A DNA stretch of 64,000 nt from assembly GCF_000293865.2 (NCBI RefSeq), contig NZ_ALKN02000008.1, positions 110,226 to 174,225 of the forward strand, given 5' to 3'. Source of the DNA: Limnohabitans sp. Rim28 (GTDB lineage Bacteria; Pseudomonadota; Gammaproteobacteria; Burkholderiales; Burkholderiaceae_C). Numbering within the stretch: position 1 is the stretch's first letter; the number at the start of each line of letters is the position of its first letter. Under the pieces are notes generated by a model. The model worked only from the letters and a program-made list of their open reading frames with translations, was not told where the DNA came from and made no database searches. This document shows, piece by piece, positions 1 through 10,017 of this stretch. A program made the position numbers and the translations under genes.

Positions 1-903
1 CCCGCTCTGCAAGCCGCCGCCGCCGTGGGCCAGATGGGCCTGGCGCAGATGTACGAGACCAAGCTGCGTGAAAACGGCATGGGCAGCGCCCAGGTGCTGC
101 TCACACACGCCGATCTCGCGGACCGCGAGCGTTACCTCAATGCGCGCTCGACTTTGCTGACTTTGCTGCAGCACCGTGTGCTGCCCGTGATCAACGAAAA
201 CGACACGGTGGTCAACGACGAGATCAAGTTTGGTGACAACGACACCTTGGGGGCCTTGGTCGCTAATTTGATTGAGGCCGATTTGCTGATCATTTTGACG
301 GACCAAAAAGGCTTGTTCAGCGCCGATCCCCGCAAAGACCCGTCCGCCACATTTGTGCACGAAGCCCGTGCGGGCGATGCCGCTCTCGAAGCCATGGCCG
401 GCGGTGCGGGCTCAAGTTTGGGCAGGGGCGGGATGATCACCAAAATTTTGGCGGCCAAGCGGGCGGCGGGATCAGGCGCCTCTACCGTGATCGCTTGGGG
501 GCGCGAGCCTGATGCCCTGCTGCGTTTGTGCCAAGGCGACAACATGGGCACCTTGCTGGTGGCCCAAACCGCCAAACAGCAAGCCCGCAAGCAGTGGATG
601 GCCGATCACCTGCAGTTGCGCGGTTCAGTCACCGTCGATGCTGGGGCGGCGCACAAGGTGCTGACGGAAGGCAAAAGTTTGCTGCCCATTGGGATGACGG
701 GCGTGGCCGGTGATTTTTCGCGCGGTGATGTGATCGCCATCAAAGACGAACACGGTCTGGAAATTGCCAGGGGTTTGGCCAACTATGCCAGTGCCGAAGC
801 GCGTTTGCTTTGCCGCAAGCCCTCTCACGAGTATGAGGCGCTGCTGGGCTACTGCGCAGAGCCGGAGATGGTGCATCGGGACAATCTGATCTTGTCCCGT
901 TGA
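1..903 (+). CDS. proB: Glutamate 5-kinase, 5' end outside the window
   Basis: Glutamate 5-kinase phosphorylates glutamate to gamma-glutamyl phosphate, the first step of proline synthesis in the cytoplasm. The reading frame is open from base 1, so the N-terminal part lies outside the window. The visible part covers most of the amino-acid kinase domain ([46 protein letters not shown]) and then a C-terminal PUA domain from about base 610 ([32 protein letters not shown]). It ends 13 bases before the convergent rppH stop. Family assignment is secure; only the start is missing. Confidence 0.96.
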   Translation, partial: PALQAAAAVGQMGLAQMYETKLRENGMGSAQVLLTHADLADRERYLNARSTLLTLLQHRVLPVINENDTVVNDEIKFGDNDTLGALVANLIEADLLIILTDQKGLFSADPRKDPSATFVHEARAGDAALEAMAGGAGSSLGRGGMITKILAAKRAAGSGASTVIAWGREPDALLRLCQGDNMGTLLVAQTAKQQARKQWMADHLQLRGSVTVDAGAAHKVLTEGKSLLPIGMTGVAGDFSRGDVIAIKDEHGLEIARGLANYASAEARLLCRKPSHEYEALLGYCAEPEMVHRDNLILSR

Positions 904-916
904 TGCAAACCTGAGC

Positions 917-1543
917 TCAGCCTTGAGGGTTGGGGTCGAAACTGGCCCCAGGCGGCAATTCCATGTGCAGAGGCGCTGGTATTTCCATTGCCCCGTTCTG
1001 GCCGTTGTCTGAGTCCACGCCATCGCGTGGCCCACGGTTGCCACCACGCAAGTAACGGTTTTGTCTGTCCTGACGGGGCAGGTAGCGGGCCAGTTCGGTC
1101 AAGGCCATTTCGTACACGCCACGCTTGAACTCGACCACCACATCCAGCGGCACCCAATAATCGTTCCAGCGCCAAGCATCGAACTCGGGGTGGTCGGTGG
1201 CGCGCAGGTTCAAGTGGTGGTCGTGCGTGACCATCTGCAGCAGGTACCAGATTTGTTTCTGGCCCTTGTAAAAACCACGCGCATCCCTGCGGATGAAGCG
1301 GTCTGGCACCTCATAGCGCAACCAATCACGGGTTCGGGCCACAATGCGCACATGCTCCGGTTGGAGCCCCACTTCTTCGTGCAATTCGCGGAACATGGCT
1401 TGTTCAGGACTTTCACCCCGGTCAATGCCACCCTGCGGAAACTGCCAGCTGTGGGTGCGAATGCGCTTGCCCCAGAAAACCTGGTTCTTCTGGTTGAGCA
1501 GAATGATGCCGACGTTCGGCCTAAAGCCTTCACGGTCAAGCAT
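917..1543 (-). CDS. rppH: RNA pyrophosphohydrolase (Nudix)
   Basis: RppH removes pyrophosphate from the 5' triphosphate of mRNAs and so starts 5'-end-dependent decay. The 208-residue protein begins [17 protein letters not shown], the usual family start; a start four codons upstream (1555) is possible but less typical. The Nudix box lies at about residues 38-60 ([12 protein letters not shown] followed by [10 protein letters not shown]). The C-terminal 50 residues are low-complexity and poorly conserved, as in other Burkholderiales homologues. It is transcribed away from proS, and the proB-rppH-proS neighbourhood is usual in this order. Confidence 0.94.
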   Translation of the reverse strand: MLDREGFRPNVGIILLNQKNQVFWGKRIRTHSWQFPQGGIDRGESPEQAMFRELHEEVGLQPEHVRIVARTRDWLRYEVPDRFIRRDARGFYKGQKQIWYLLQMVTHDHHLNLRATDHPEFDAWRWNDYWVPLDVVVEFKRGVYEMALTELARYLPRQDRQNRYLRGGNRGPRDGVDSDNGQNGAMEIPAPLHMELPPGASFDPNPQG

Positions 1544-1642
1544 AATCAACCTCAAATTTTTAAATTGTGTCCATTATGCACGCCGTACCGGCGCTGGCTC
1601 TTGGATGTTTCCCTGATCCCCCTGCTCAGTTAGCCCGCCGCG

Positions 1643-3388
1643 ATGAAAGCCTCCCAGTTCCTCATTTCTACCCTCAAAGAAGCCCCAGCCGATGCTGAAG
1701 TGGTCAGCCACAAGCTGATGACCCGCGCCGGCATGATCAAGAAGCTGGGCGCAGGCATCTACAACTACATGCCCATGGGTTTGCGGGTGATCCGCAAAGT
1801 CGAAGCCATCGTGCGCGAAGAGATGAACCGCGCAGGCGCCATCGAGATGACCATGCCCGTGGTGCAACCGGCCGAGTTGTGGCAGGAGACAGGCCGCTTT
1901 GACAAGATGGGTCCAGAGCTTTTGCGCATCCAGGACCGCCATGGTCGCGATTTTGTGATCCAGCCCACCAGCGAAGAGGTGGTGACCGACGTGGTGCGCC
2001 AGGAAGTGCGCAGCTACAAGCAGCTGCCCAAAAACTTCTACCAGATCCAGACCAAATTCCGCGACGAGCGCCGTCCCCGCTTTGGTTTGATGCGCGGTCG
2101 CGAGTTCACCATGAAAGACGCCTACAGCTTTGACCGCGATATGGCGAGCGCCAAAGCCAGCTACCAAGTGATGGCCGGAGCCTACCGCCAAATTTTTGAC
2201 CGTTTTGGCCTGACTTACCGCGCTGTGGCTGCCGACAGCGGTGCCATCGGGGGCGATTTGAGCGAAGAGTTCCAGGTGATCGCTGCCACCGGCGAAGACG
2301 CCATCGTGTATTGCCCCTCCAGCAACTACGCCGCCAACATCGAAAAGGCCGAAGCCTTGGCGCCCAGCCGGCCCCGTGGCGCGGCCACGCAAGCCTTGAC
2401 CAAGACCCCCACTCCCGGCAAGAGCACCTGCGAAGACGTGGCTGCTCTGCTGAATGTGCCGCTGGCCACCACGGTCAAGTCGCTGGTGCTGGCCACCGAC
2501 ACCTTGAACGAGCAGGGCGAGGTGCTGAAGTCACAAGTCTGGCTGCTGCTGCTGCGCGGCGACCACGACATGAACGAAGTCAAAGTGGGCAAACTGCCCG
2601 GCATGGAAGGCGGTTTCCGCTTTGCCACCTTGGGTGAAATCGAAGAGCACTTTGGCTGCAAGCCCGGTTACCTCGGCCCCCTGAATTTAAAGAAGCCGGT
2701 GCACCTGGTCGCCGACCGCGACGTGGCCGTGATGGCCGACTGGATCTGTGGGGCCAATGAGGAAGACTTTCACATCACCGGCGTCAACTGGGGCCGCGAC
2801 CTGCCCGAGCCCGCGCTGGTGGCCGACATCCGCAATGTGGTGGCGGGCGACAAGTCGCCTGACGGCGCGGGCGAGTTGGCCATTGAGCGCGGCATCGAAG
2901 TGGGCCATGTGTTCTATTTGGGCACCAAATACTCGAAGGCCATGAACGCCACCTTTCTGGATGAGACCGGCAAGCCGCAGTTTCTGGAAATGGGTTGCTA
3001 CGGCATCGGCATCACCCGCCTGCCTGCTGCCGCCATCGAGCAAAACCACGACGAGCGCGGCATCATCTGGCCCGACGCGATTGCGCCCTTCACGGTGGTG
3101 GTTTGCCCCATCGGCATGGACCGCAGCGAGGCGGTCAAGCTTGAAGCCGAGCGCATCTATGCCGCCTTGCTGGCCGAGGGCGTGGACGTGATCCTGGATG
3201 ACCGTGGCGAGCGCCCCGGTGCCATGTTTGCCGACTGGGAACTGATCGGTGTGCCGCACCGCATCACGATTGGCGACAAGGGCCTCAAAGACGGCCTGGT
3301 CGAATACCAGCACCGCCGCGATGCCGAATCCAGCAAAGTGGCTTTGGCCGACATTCTGAGTCACCTCAAGGGGCGTTTGGCCCCCTGA
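1643..3388 (+). CDS. proS: Prolyl-tRNA synthetase
   Basis: Class II aminoacyl-tRNA synthetase that charges tRNA-Pro. The length of 581 residues and the insertion between the class II motifs fit the bacterial type with the INS editing domain ([17 protein letters not shown] onward, about residues 220-380). Catalytic motifs are visible: motif 2 ([24 protein letters not shown]) and motif 3 ([13 protein letters not shown]). The C-terminal anticodon-binding domain follows ([10 protein letters not shown] to the end). Divergent from rppH, with about 100 bases of shared promoter region. Confidence 0.97.
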   Translation: MKASQFLISTLKEAPADAEVVSHKLMTRAGMIKKLGAGIYNYMPMGLRVIRKVEAIVREEMNRAGAIEMTMPVVQPAELWQETGRFDKMGPELLRIQDRHGRDFVIQPTSEEVVTDVVRQEVRSYKQLPKNFYQIQTKFRDERRPRFGLMRGREFTMKDAYSFDRDMASAKASYQVMAGAYRQIFDRFGLTYRAVAADSGAIGGDLSEEFQVIAATGEDAIVYCPSSNYAANIEKAEALAPSRPRGAATQALTKTPTPGKSTCEDVAALLNVPLATTVKSLVLATDTLNEQGEVLKSQVWLLLLRGDHDMNEVKVGKLPGMEGGFRFATLGEIEEHFGCKPGYLGPLNLKKPVHLVADRDVAVMADWICGANEEDFHITGVNWGRDLPEPALVADIRNVVAGDKSPDGAGELAIERGIEVGHVFYLGTKYSKAMNATFLDETGKPQFLEMGCYGIGITRLPAAAIEQNHDERGIIWPDAIAPFTVVVCPIGMDRSEAVKLEAERIYAALLAEGVDVILDDRGERPGAMFADWELIGVPHRITIGDKGLKDGLVEYQHRRDAESSKVALADILSHLKGRLAP

Positions 3389-3405
3389 ACCGCGCACCCC
3401 GGCCC

Positions 3406-4032
3406 ATGACGCGCCCGGACTTGCCCAGCCGCCGGGCTTGTTTGCTCAGTCTGTGTGGCGCTGTGTTGCCCGTCGGGCTGGCGCACGCTGGAAGGCAAAT
3501 TGAAGAGCCTCTGTCGCACGCCGTGCGTTCGGCCCTGAGCGCTGCCGTGGCTGCGTCGGCTCCCCCTGAACCCCTGTTGCCCACCACCGCTGATCAGCAG
3601 GCTTATGCACAGTGGCAAGCAGACAGCAGCCAGCGTCTGACGCGCTACAAAAAACACCCCACTGAACGGCAAGAGTTTTTGCAAACCCTTTGGTACGAAG
3701 CCCGCAGGGCTGGCCTGCCTTTGTCGCTGGTGTTGGGCGTGGTGCAGGTCGAAAGCGCGTTTCGCAAATTTGCCATCTCCAGCGCTGGGGCACGCGGCTA
3801 CATGCAGGTCATGCCCTTTTGGGCGGGCCTGATCGGCGACGGCGACGACAGCCGCCTGTTCCACATGCAGACCAACCTGCGTTTTGGCTGCGTGATCCTG
3901 CGGCACTACCTGGACCGCGAACGGGGCGACATGTTCATGGCGCTGGGCCGTTACAACGGCAGCCGCGGACAGTCGGCTTATCCGCAATCGGTGATGGCGG
4001 CGCAGCGGACTTGGCGGCACCCCTTGGATTGA
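3406..4032 (+). CDS. Lytic transglycosylase, SLT domain
   Basis: Probable periplasmic murein lytic transglycosylase that cleaves the glycan strands of peptidoglycan. The 208-residue protein has an N-terminal export signal (RRACLLSLCGAVLPVGLAHA, residues 9-28) and a C-terminal SLT domain. The catalytic glutamate is Glu116 in GVVQVESAFRKFAISSAGA, followed by the family motif GYMQVMPFW and the GRYNGS motif near the C-terminus. It starts 17 bases after proS and probably shares its transcript. A hairpin terminator lies directly downstream. Confidence 0.9.
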   Translation: MTRPDLPSRRACLLSLCGAVLPVGLAHAGRQIEEPLSHAVRSALSAAVAASAPPEPLLPTTADQQAYAQWQADSSQRLTRYKKHPTERQEFLQTLWYEARRAGLPLSLVLGVVQVESAFRKFAISSAGARGYMQVMPFWAGLIGDGDDSRLFHMQTNLRFGCVILRHYLDRERGDMFMALGRYNGSRGQSAYPQSVMAAQRTWRHPLD

Positions 4033-4038
4033 GGGCAC

Positions 4039-4063
4039 AAAAAAGCCACCCGAGGGTGGCTTT
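4039..4063. terminator. Bidirectional terminator between lytic transglycosylase and grxD
   Basis: The perfect inverted repeat AAAGCCACCC / GGGTGGCTTT, with only GA between its arms, follows the transglycosylase stop. A run of A residues precedes it, so the U-tract is strongest for the minus-strand grxD transcript. It can end both converging transcripts. Confidence 0.8.
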
Positions 4064-4094
4064 GACGGTTGGAGGCCTCGCTCGAGGCCACCCT

Positions 4095-4418
4095 TCAAGC
4101 CTGGCCGTTGATGACCTGTTGCAGCTCGCCCGATTCGTACATTTCCATCATGATGTCCGAGCCACCAATGAACTCGCCCTTGACATAGAGCTGGGGGATG
4201 GTGGGCCAGTTGCTGTATTCCTTGATGCCCTGACGGATTTCTGCGTCATCCAGCACGTTCACGGTCTTGACGGTCTTGGGGTCGACACCGCAAGCCTTGA
4301 GCAGTTGGATGGCGCGGCCCGAAAAACCGCACATGGGAAAGTTGGCGTTGCCTTTCATGAACAGGGTGATCTCGTTGCCTTTGACGAGTTCGTCGATGCG
4401 TTGTTGGGTGTCGCTCAT
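4095..4418 (-). CDS. grxD: Monothiol glutaredoxin Grx4 type
   Basis: Monothiol glutaredoxin of the CGFS class, which binds and transfers [2Fe-2S] clusters with glutathione. The 107-residue protein carries the CGFS active site at Cys30 (FPMCGFSGRAIQLL), the preceding LFMKGN motif, the WPTIPQLYVKGEFIGG cis-proline and glutathione-binding region, and a GGSDIMMEM motif. It lies downstream of the hemA-prfA-prmC block on the same strand, the order common in Burkholderiales. Confidence 0.95.
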   Translation of the reverse strand: MSDTQQRIDELVKGNEITLFMKGNANFPMCGFSGRAIQLLKACGVDPKTVKTVNVLDDAEIRQGIKEYSNWPTIPQLYVKGEFIGGSDIMMEMYESGELQQVINGQA

Positions 4419-4503
4419 GTTGTTGCTCCAAGTGGGGTCAGTGTCGGTTGAAGTGAATTATGTCTCTGATTGAAAGTCTGCCATTTTTGCAGGGATGTTG
4501 CTG

Positions 4504-5343
4504 TCAATTCGGCATCACCGCCCCTGTACAGCGTTCGATGCCGCCCAGATCGCGGCGCGACTGAATCTGGACAAACCCGGCTTTGCGCAGCAGGTCCTGC
4601 ACAGCGCTGGCCTGGTCCCAGCCGTGTTCGAGCAGCAGCCAGCCGCCTGCGGTGAGTCGGCTGGGGGCCTGGGCGATGATGTGACGGATGTCATCGAGGC
4701 CATCGGCACCACCCGTCAGGGCGCTCAGGGGCTCATGGGTCAGGGCGCTCAGGTGCGGATCACCTTCGGCCACATAGGGCGGGTTGGAGACGATCAATTC
4801 AAACGGGCCAGGCACGGCGTCCATCCAGTGGCTCAGCACGCACTGCACTGGCAAGTTCAGGCGCTGGGCGTTGGCGCTGGCCACGGCCAGGGCGGCGGAG
4901 CTGGCGTCCACCGCCGTCACCTGTGCTGCAGGGCGCTGGTGCTGCAGGGCCAGCGCCACAGCGCCGCTGCCGGTGCCCAGGTCCAGCACGCAGGCTGCTT
5001 GGCCCGCAGGCAGCAATTGCAGCGCCCATTCGACCAGAATTTCCGTATCGGGGCGCGGGTCCAGCACGCGGGCGTCGACATGCAGGGTCAGACCAAAAAA
5101 GTCCTTGAGCCCGGTGATGTAGGCCACAGGCTCGCCTTGCAGGCGGCGTTGCAGGGCTTGATCCCAGTTGTGTTGTTGGGCCTCGGTCAACAAATCCGCA
5201 TCGTGGGCCAGCAGCCAGGCGCGGTCATGCAGCGGGCGCGCCAGGGCGTGCAGCAAGAGGATTTGTGCGTCCACCCGGGCCAGGGCTTGTTTCAGGGCTT
5301 GTTGCATGCAATCGGCCACGCTGGGGCTGGCGTGCGTGGCCAT
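4504..5343 (-). CDS. prmC: Peptide chain release factor methyltransferase
   Basis: PrmC methylates the glutamine of the GGQ motif in release factors RF1 and RF2. The protein has the SAM-binding motif DLGTGSG (about residues 121-127) and the catalytic NPPY motif (187-190, IVSNPPY). The stop of prfA overlaps the start (GTGATG): the ATG at 5343 shares one base with the prfA stop, and a GTG at 5346 is an alternative start one codon longer. This overlap suggests translational coupling of the methyltransferase with its substrate RF1. Confidence 0.95.
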   Translation of the reverse strand: MATHASPSVADCMQQALKQALARVDAQILLLHALARPLHDRAWLLAHDADLLTEAQQHNWDQALQRRLQGEPVAYITGLKDFFGLTLHVDARVLDPRPDTEILVEWALQLLPAGQAACVLDLGTGSGAVALALQHQRPAAQVTAVDASSAALAVASANAQRLNLPVQCVLSHWMDAVPGPFELIVSNPPYVAEGDPHLSALTHEPLSALTGGADGLDDIRHIIAQAPSRLTAGGWLLLEHGWDQASAVQDLLRKAGFVQIQSRRDLGGIERCTGAVMPN

Positions 5344-6431
5344 CACGCAGTCGCCCCGATTTCAAGCGCGGCCAGCTGTTCAGCGGCTTCGTAGCTTTGC
5401 AAGGCACTGACCACGTCCTGCAAATCGCCCTCCATGATGGTGAGCAGCTTGTAAAGCGTGAGGTTGATGCGGTGGTCGGTCAGGCGCCCTTGCGGGAAGT
5501 TGTAGGTTCGGATGCGGTCCGAGCGGTCGCCGCTGCCGATCAGGCTTTTGCGCTCGGCAGCGTCTTTCGCGGCACGTTCCGCACGGTCTTTTTCTTGAAT
5601 GCGGGCCGTCAGCACTTTCAGGGCCTGAGCCTTGTTGCTGTGTTGGCTGCGGCCGTCCTGGCATTCGGCCACGATGCCGGTGGGCAAGTGGGTGATGCGC
5701 ACGGCCGAGTCGGTCTTGTTGATGTGTTGCCCGCCCGCACCGCTGGCGCGGTAGGTGTCGATGCGCAAGTCAGATGGGTTGATCTTGATGGCCTCGGCTT
5801 CGTCCGGCTCGGCCAGCACGGCCACAGTGCAGGCGCTGGTGTGGATGCGGCCTTGCGTTTCGGTGGCAGGCACGCGCTGCACCCGGTGGCCGCCCGATTC
5901 GAATTTGAGCGCGCCGTAAACCTGATCGCCCTCGATGCGCACCACGACTTCCTTGTAACCGCCCAGCTCGCTCAAGGATTCAGACACGATGTCGCAGCGC
6001 CAGCCCTGGCTTTCGGCATAGCGCGTGTACATGCGCAGCAAGTCCCCCGCAAACAGGGCCGACTCGTCGCCCCCGGTGCCCGCGCGGATTTCAACAAAGG
6101 CCGGCCGTGCGTCGTCAGGGTCTTTGGGCAGCAGCATGCGTTGCAGTTCGGCGTCTAGGAGCTGCAATTCGGCGCTGGCGCTGGCCGATTCTTCTTCGGC
6201 CATTTCGCGCATATCCGCATCTGCCAGCATGGTTTGGGCTGCTGCCAGATCGGCGTTGCGCTGCTGAAATCGGGCAAAGCGGGAGGCCACGGCGCTGACC
6301 TCGGCATGCTCACGCGACAGCTTCAGGAACTGCGTCATGTCGGCCATGATGTCTTCACGGGACAGCAGAAAGTCCAGCTCGGTCAAGCGCAAAGCATAGC
6401 GTTCGAGTTGTTGGATCAAAAAGGGTTTCAT
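5343..6431 (-). CDS. prfA: Peptide chain release factor 1
   Basis: RF1 recognises UAA and UAG stop codons and triggers peptide release. From the chosen start ([12 protein letters not shown]) the protein has 362 residues, the usual length. The codon-recognition tripeptide PAT lies at residues 188-190 and the catalytic GGQ at 233-235 ([15 protein letters not shown]). The frame stays open upstream to 6542, but those 37 extra residues are unlike the family. The gene lies between hemA and prmC, a widespread proteobacterial order. Confidence 0.97.
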   Translation of the reverse strand: MKPFLIQQLERYALRLTELDFLLSREDIMADMTQFLKLSREHAEVSAVASRFARFQQRNADLAAAQTMLADADMREMAEEESASASAELQLLDAELQRMLLPKDPDDARPAFVEIRAGTGGDESALFAGDLLRMYTRYAESQGWRCDIVSESLSELGGYKEVVVRIEGDQVYGALKFESGGHRVQRVPATETQGRIHTSACTVAVLAEPDEAEAIKINPSDLRIDTYRASGAGGQHINKTDSAVRITHLPTGIVAECQDGRSQHSNKAQALKVLTARIQEKDRAERAAKDAAERKSLIGSGDRSDRIRTYNFPQGRLTDHRINLTLYKLLTIMEGDLQDVVSALQSYEAAEQLAALEIGATA

Positions 6432-6545
6432 GCCGGCTGAATCTTGTGTGTCGGCGCGACTGCACCGACTGGAGGTCTGCATTGGCGCCGCGGCGCCGAG
6501 AGGCGAGGCGATGTCGGATTTGAACGCCGACCAGGGACTCAATCG

Positions 6546-7817
6546 CTAACGTTCTTTGCGCAGAAAAACGCGTTGGACCGTTTGCATGCTTTGCTCCCGC
6601 AGTTCTGGCGGTGCGCCGCGCAGTTCAGCCAGAGCGCCGTGCAACATTTTTTGCGTCAATCCCTTGGACAGGGCTTCCATCACGGCGATCGGGTCGTCGC
6701 CCCGGGCCAGAAGTTTGCGGGCACGGGCCAGTTCAGCTTCGCGCCAAGCGTCGGCTTGGTTTTGCAGTTGCTGGATCAGGGGCACCGCGCAACGCTGGCC
6801 CATCCAGTTCATAAAGCTTTGCACCCCCGCATCGATGATGACCTCGGCCTCGGCCACGGCCGCTTGGCGGTGGGCTTGGCCGGTTTGCACCACACTGGCC
6901 AGATCGTCCACGGTGTAGAGGTAAACGTCTTCGAGTGACTTGACTTCGGGTTCGATGTCCCTGGGCACAGCCAAATCGACCATGAACATGGGGCGGTACT
7001 TGCGTTTTTTCAGGGCCCGCTCGACCGCGCCCAAGCCAATCAGGGGCAAGGTGCTGGCCGTGCAGCTGATCACGGCGTCAAATTCATGCAGGCGGTCGGG
7101 CAGATCGGCCAAGGGCATGACTTCGGCCCCAAAGCGGTGGGCCAGCAACTCGGCCCGGTCCAAGCTGCGGTTGGCAATGGCCATGCCTCTGGGCTGCTTG
7201 GCTGCAAAGTGAGTAGCCACCAACTCATTCATTTCTCCAGCGCCAACGAACAGGATGCGAATGTCTTTGATGTCTTCAAACAGCTGGCTGGCCAGACGAA
7301 CCGAAGCGGCCGCCATGCTGATCGAATGGGCGCCGATTTCGGTGGAGCTGCGCACCTCTTTGGCCACGGCGAAGCTGCGCTGAAACAGTTGGTTCAGTGT
7401 GCTGCCCAGGGCGCCGGCTTGTTCGGCTGCACGCACGGCGTCTTTGAGTTGTCCCAAAATCTGGGCTTCACCCAGCACCATGGAATCCAGGCCACTGGCC
7501 ACCCTAAATGCATGGCGAGCGGCTTCGTTGCCCTCCAGCAAATAGGTATGGGCATGCAGTTCGGAGGCGCTGACGCCACCGGTTTGGGCGAGCCATCTGA
7601 GGGTGTCGTTGGTGGCAGCTTGGTCGGCAGCGCAATAAATTTCGGTGCGGTTGCAGGTCGAAAGAATGGCCGCTTCGGGCTCTTGTGCGATGCGGTTGGC
7701 CAAGTCACGGCGCAGGCCTTGCAGTGTGGGAACCAGTTTATCCACGGCAAACGCAAACCGGCCACGCAGATCCAGCGGGGCGGTGGTGTGGTTCAAACCG
7801 AGGGTCCAGACAGCCAT
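6546..7817 (-). CDS. hemA: Glutamyl-tRNA reductase
   Basis: Reduces glutamyl-tRNA to glutamate-1-semialdehyde, the first committed step of tetrapyrrole synthesis by the C5 route. The 423-residue protein has the nucleophile Cys55 in [12 protein letters not shown], the catalytic-domain motif [16 protein letters not shown], the NADPH-binding motif [11 protein letters not shown] and a C-terminal dimerisation helix. The start [16 protein letters not shown] is typical. No Shine-Dalgarno is visible, and a TATAAT hexamer lies 7 bases before the ATG, so the mRNA may be leaderless. Confidence 0.97.
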   Translation of the reverse strand: MAVWTLGLNHTTAPLDLRGRFAFAVDKLVPTLQGLRRDLANRIAQEPEAAILSTCNRTEIYCAADQAATNDTLRWLAQTGGVSASELHAHTYLLEGNEAARHAFRVASGLDSMVLGEAQILGQLKDAVRAAEQAGALGSTLNQLFQRSFAVAKEVRSSTEIGAHSISMAAASVRLASQLFEDIKDIRILFVGAGEMNELVATHFAAKQPRGMAIANRSLDRAELLAHRFGAEVMPLADLPDRLHEFDAVISCTASTLPLIGLGAVERALKKRKYRPMFMVDLAVPRDIEPEVKSLEDVYLYTVDDLASVVQTGQAHRQAAVAEAEVIIDAGVQSFMNWMGQRCAVPLIQQLQNQADAWREAELARARKLLARGDDPIAVMEALSKGLTQKMLHGALAELRGAPPELREQSMQTVQRVFLRKER

Positions 7818-7824
7818 GACATGA

Positions 7825-7860
7825 ATTATAGGCTTGTTGTGTCAACTTTTCTTGACACAA
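7825..7860 (-). promoter_or_regulatory. hemA promoter region with inverted repeat
   Basis: On the minus strand TATAAT occupies 7830-7825, only 7 bases before the hemA ATG. Upstream lies the perfect inverted repeat TTGTGTCAA (7837-7845) / TTGACACAA (7852-7860) with a 6-base centre, placed like an operator around the -35 position. Each arm contains a TTGACA, but neither is 16-18 bases from the TATAAT, so the arms look more like a protein-binding site than a -35 box. The binding protein is unknown. Confidence 0.45.
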
Positions 7861-7952
7861 TCAAGACATGGCCACTTGACGTGGCTTTGGAGGCACAATT
7901 TGCCTCTTGGGCGCCCTGATCGGGTGCCTGCCTCCTAAAAAAATGAGGTTTT

Positions 7953-8228
7953 ATGACGTTGGGCTTGTTGGGGTTTCACCTGCTGGGCTTTGTTTTGCCT
8001 GCTTTGGCCATGGCGGTGCTCATGCCTTGGGCGGGCCGTTGGGTCATGGGCAGCAGTGCCAAAACGATCCGCCACCGGATGTGGGTGCATGCACTGTGCG
8101 GCCTATGCGTGCTGCTGCTGGGTTTGTGGCTGCACGGACAAGATGGCAAGATGAGCACTTACATCGCCCTGGTGTTGGTGGCTGCGACGGTCGAATGGCT
8201 CATGCAGCGGGCTTGGATCCAGCGTTGA
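7953..8228 (+). CDS. Small membrane protein, unknown function
   Basis: A 91-residue protein made almost wholly of three hydrophobic segments (about residues 2-26, 44-62 and 69-88), with a charged stretch GSSAKTIRHR between the first and second. I do not recognise a family. A GAGG ribosome-binding site lies 7 bases before the ATG. It is divergent from hemA and is followed by a Bug-type binding protein 48 bases downstream on the same strand. Although it might be compared with the small TctB subunit, it is shorter and shows no motif that would prove this. Confidence 0.6.
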   Translation: MTLGLLGFHLLGFVLPALAMAVLMPWAGRWVMGSSAKTIRHRMWVHALCGLCVLLLGLWLHGQDGKMSTYIALVLVAATVEWLMQRAWIQR

Positions 8229-8276
8229 GCCTCAACGGGCTTCTTTTGATCAAAGTCATTCAAAAAAGGACAAAGC

Positions 8277-9251
8277 ATGTTGTGCTTCAAAAAACGCATT
8301 TGGATCGCCCTTGCGGGTTGGGGCTTGGCGCTGGCTTTCAGCAGCGCTTGGGCATTTCCAACCAAACCCATACGGGTGGTGATGGGCTTCCCAGCGGGAG
8401 GGCCTTTGGACCAGCATGCCCGTTTGTTGACCGACCGGCTGCAGACCCATCTGGGACAGCCCGTCTTGGTGGATTACAAAGCAGGTGCTGGTGGTACGGT
8501 GGGCGCGCAAGAGGTGATGCGTTCAGCCCCCGATGGCCACACCCTCATGCTCGCCAACACCGGCGTCATGGTCATCAACCCAGCGCTTTACACCAAGTTG
8601 CCGTACAGCACATTGCGCGATTTTGTGCCTGTGGCCCGCACGGCCATGCAGCCACTGGCCTTGATGGTCAACCCCAAAGTGCCCGTTCAATCTTTGCAGG
8701 AATTCGTGGCTTACGCCAAGGCGCGTCCTGGCCAGATCAATTACGGTTCGGCCGGCAATGGCGGCAGCAGCCACTTGGTGCCGGAGATGTTCAAGTCGGC
8801 CACGGGACTGTTCATGGTCCACATCCCCTATCGAGGCAGTGCGCCCGCTTTCACCGACCTGATGGCGGGGCAAGTCCAGTTCATGGCCGAGAGCATTCCC
8901 CAAGCCGCCCAGTACCACAAGCAGGGCAAGGTGCGGGCATTGGCCGTGACCAGCCGAGAGCGCAACCCGGCACTGCCCGACATCCCGACCGTGATCGAAA
9001 CCGGCATCGCGAATTTTGAGGTGGTGGGCTTTTATGGTTTCTTGGCCCCTGCAGGCACGCCTAAAGAGGTGGTCAACAAGCTCAGTGACGCGTTCAAAGC
9101 GGTGATGAACCAAAGCGACATTCGATCACGCATGGTGGCGCAAGGCGCCGATCCGGCTTTTTTGGGGGCCGATGACTTCGCTAAATTTCTGACGACAGAA
9201 ATGCCGCGGTGGGCGTCAGTCGTTCAAAAGTCGGGCGCTAAGCTCGACTGA
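8277..9251 (+). CDS. Bug/TctC-family periplasmic binding protein
   Basis: Extracytoplasmic solute receptor of the Bug family, which binds carboxylates and similar small ligands for tripartite tricarboxylate transporters. The 324-residue protein has a signal peptide (ALAGWGLALAFSSAWA, cleavage about residue 26) and the family hallmarks: FPTKPIRVVMGFPAGGPLD, the PYSTLRDFVPVAR block, INYGSAGNGGSSHL and HIPYRGSAPAFTDLMAGQV. No TctA or TctB permease is adjacent, so the ligand and partner cannot be told. Its last 14 bases overlap the 3' end of the convergent ugpQ. Confidence 0.92.
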   Translation: MLCFKKRIWIALAGWGLALAFSSAWAFPTKPIRVVMGFPAGGPLDQHARLLTDRLQTHLGQPVLVDYKAGAGGTVGAQEVMRSAPDGHTLMLANTGVMVINPALYTKLPYSTLRDFVPVARTAMQPLALMVNPKVPVQSLQEFVAYAKARPGQINYGSAGNGGSSHLVPEMFKSATGLFMVHIPYRGSAPAFTDLMAGQVQFMAESIPQAAQYHKQGKVRALAVTSRERNPALPDIPTVIETGIANFEVVGFYGFLAPAGTPKEVVNKLSDAFKAVMNQSDIRSRMVAQGADPAFLGADDFAKFLTTEMPRWASVVQKSGAKLD

Positions 9252-10017
9252 GTCCATTGGGGTTGAACAGGTCCACCCGGTCGGTGATGATGCCGTCGGT
9301 GCCCAGAGCCAGCAGGTGCTGGGCGGCCCAGTCGTCGTTGACGGTGTAACTCAGGCACCGCATGCCCGCGTTGTGCACCCGGGCCACGGTGGCAGCGTCC
9401 CACAGGGCGTAGTTGGCGACCACGGCCACACATCCGAGCGCTTGGGCTTTCTCAAACCAGCCGGTCCACATCGTGTCGACCAGCAAGCCGCGAGGCAGTT
9501 CGGGCGCTGCTGCTTTTGCGGCTGCCAATGCATCGGGTTTGAATGAGGTGAGCAGTGGCGGCACTTCCGCGCCATGCCACAGTTGCGCGGCCAGACGCCC
9601 CACAGTCTCGCCCGTGGCGGACTCGGTGCCCGGGGTGGGCTTGATCTCGATGTTCAGCAGGTGCCCGTTGGTCTGGCAAAACCGCGCCAGCGCCTCGAGC
9701 GTGGGCAGGGCTTCGCCCGCCCAGGTGCGCGAATGCCAGCTGCCTGCGTCCAACTGTGACAGGGCGTGCCAGGGCAGCTCACCGCCGATGCCTTGGCCGT
9801 TGGTGGTCCGCTCCAGCGTGGCGTCGTGCATCAAAAACACCACACCGTCGGCGCTGAGTTTGGCGTCGCATTCGAACATGCGGTAGCCGTGCGACGCGCC
9901 CAGCCGGAAGGCGGCCAGGGTGTTTTCCGGTGCGAGCTTGCCTGCACCCCGGTGTGCAATCCAAAGCGGGTAAGGCCAAGCGGGAAGGGCGCTCACGGCA
10001 GCGGCGGCGGGTTTCAT
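9238..10017 (-). CDS. ugpQ: Glycerophosphodiester phosphodiesterase
   Basis: Hydrolyses glycerophosphodiesters to glycerol-3-phosphate and an alcohol in the cytoplasm. The 259-residue GDPD domain is complete: [18 protein letters not shown] (catalytic His-Arg and Glu), [18 protein letters not shown] (metal ligands and second His), and the C-terminal YTVNDD and [13 protein letters not shown]. It is the last gene of the ugp operon; its ATG overlaps the ugpC stop by four bases, so translation is probably coupled. Confidence 0.95.
   Translation of the reverse strand: MKPAAAAVSALPAWPYPLWIAHRGAGKLAPENTLAAFRLGASHGYRMFECDAKLSADGVVFLMHDATLERTTNGQGIGGELPWHALSQLDAGSWHSRTWAGEALPTLEALARFCQTNGHLLNIEIKPTPGTESATGETVGRLAAQLWHGAEVPPLLTSFKPDALAAAKAAAPELPRGLLVDTMWTGWFEKAQALGCVAVVANYALWDAATVARVHNAGMRCLSYTVNDDWAAQHLLALGTDGIITDRVDLFNPNGLSRA

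Noticed and set aside
7837..7860. TTGACA sequences as -35 boxes of hemA or of the small membrane-protein gene
   Set aside because: For hemA the TTGACA is only 9 bases from TATAAT, and on the plus strand no -10 box stands at 16-18 bases. The inverted repeat fits an operator better.
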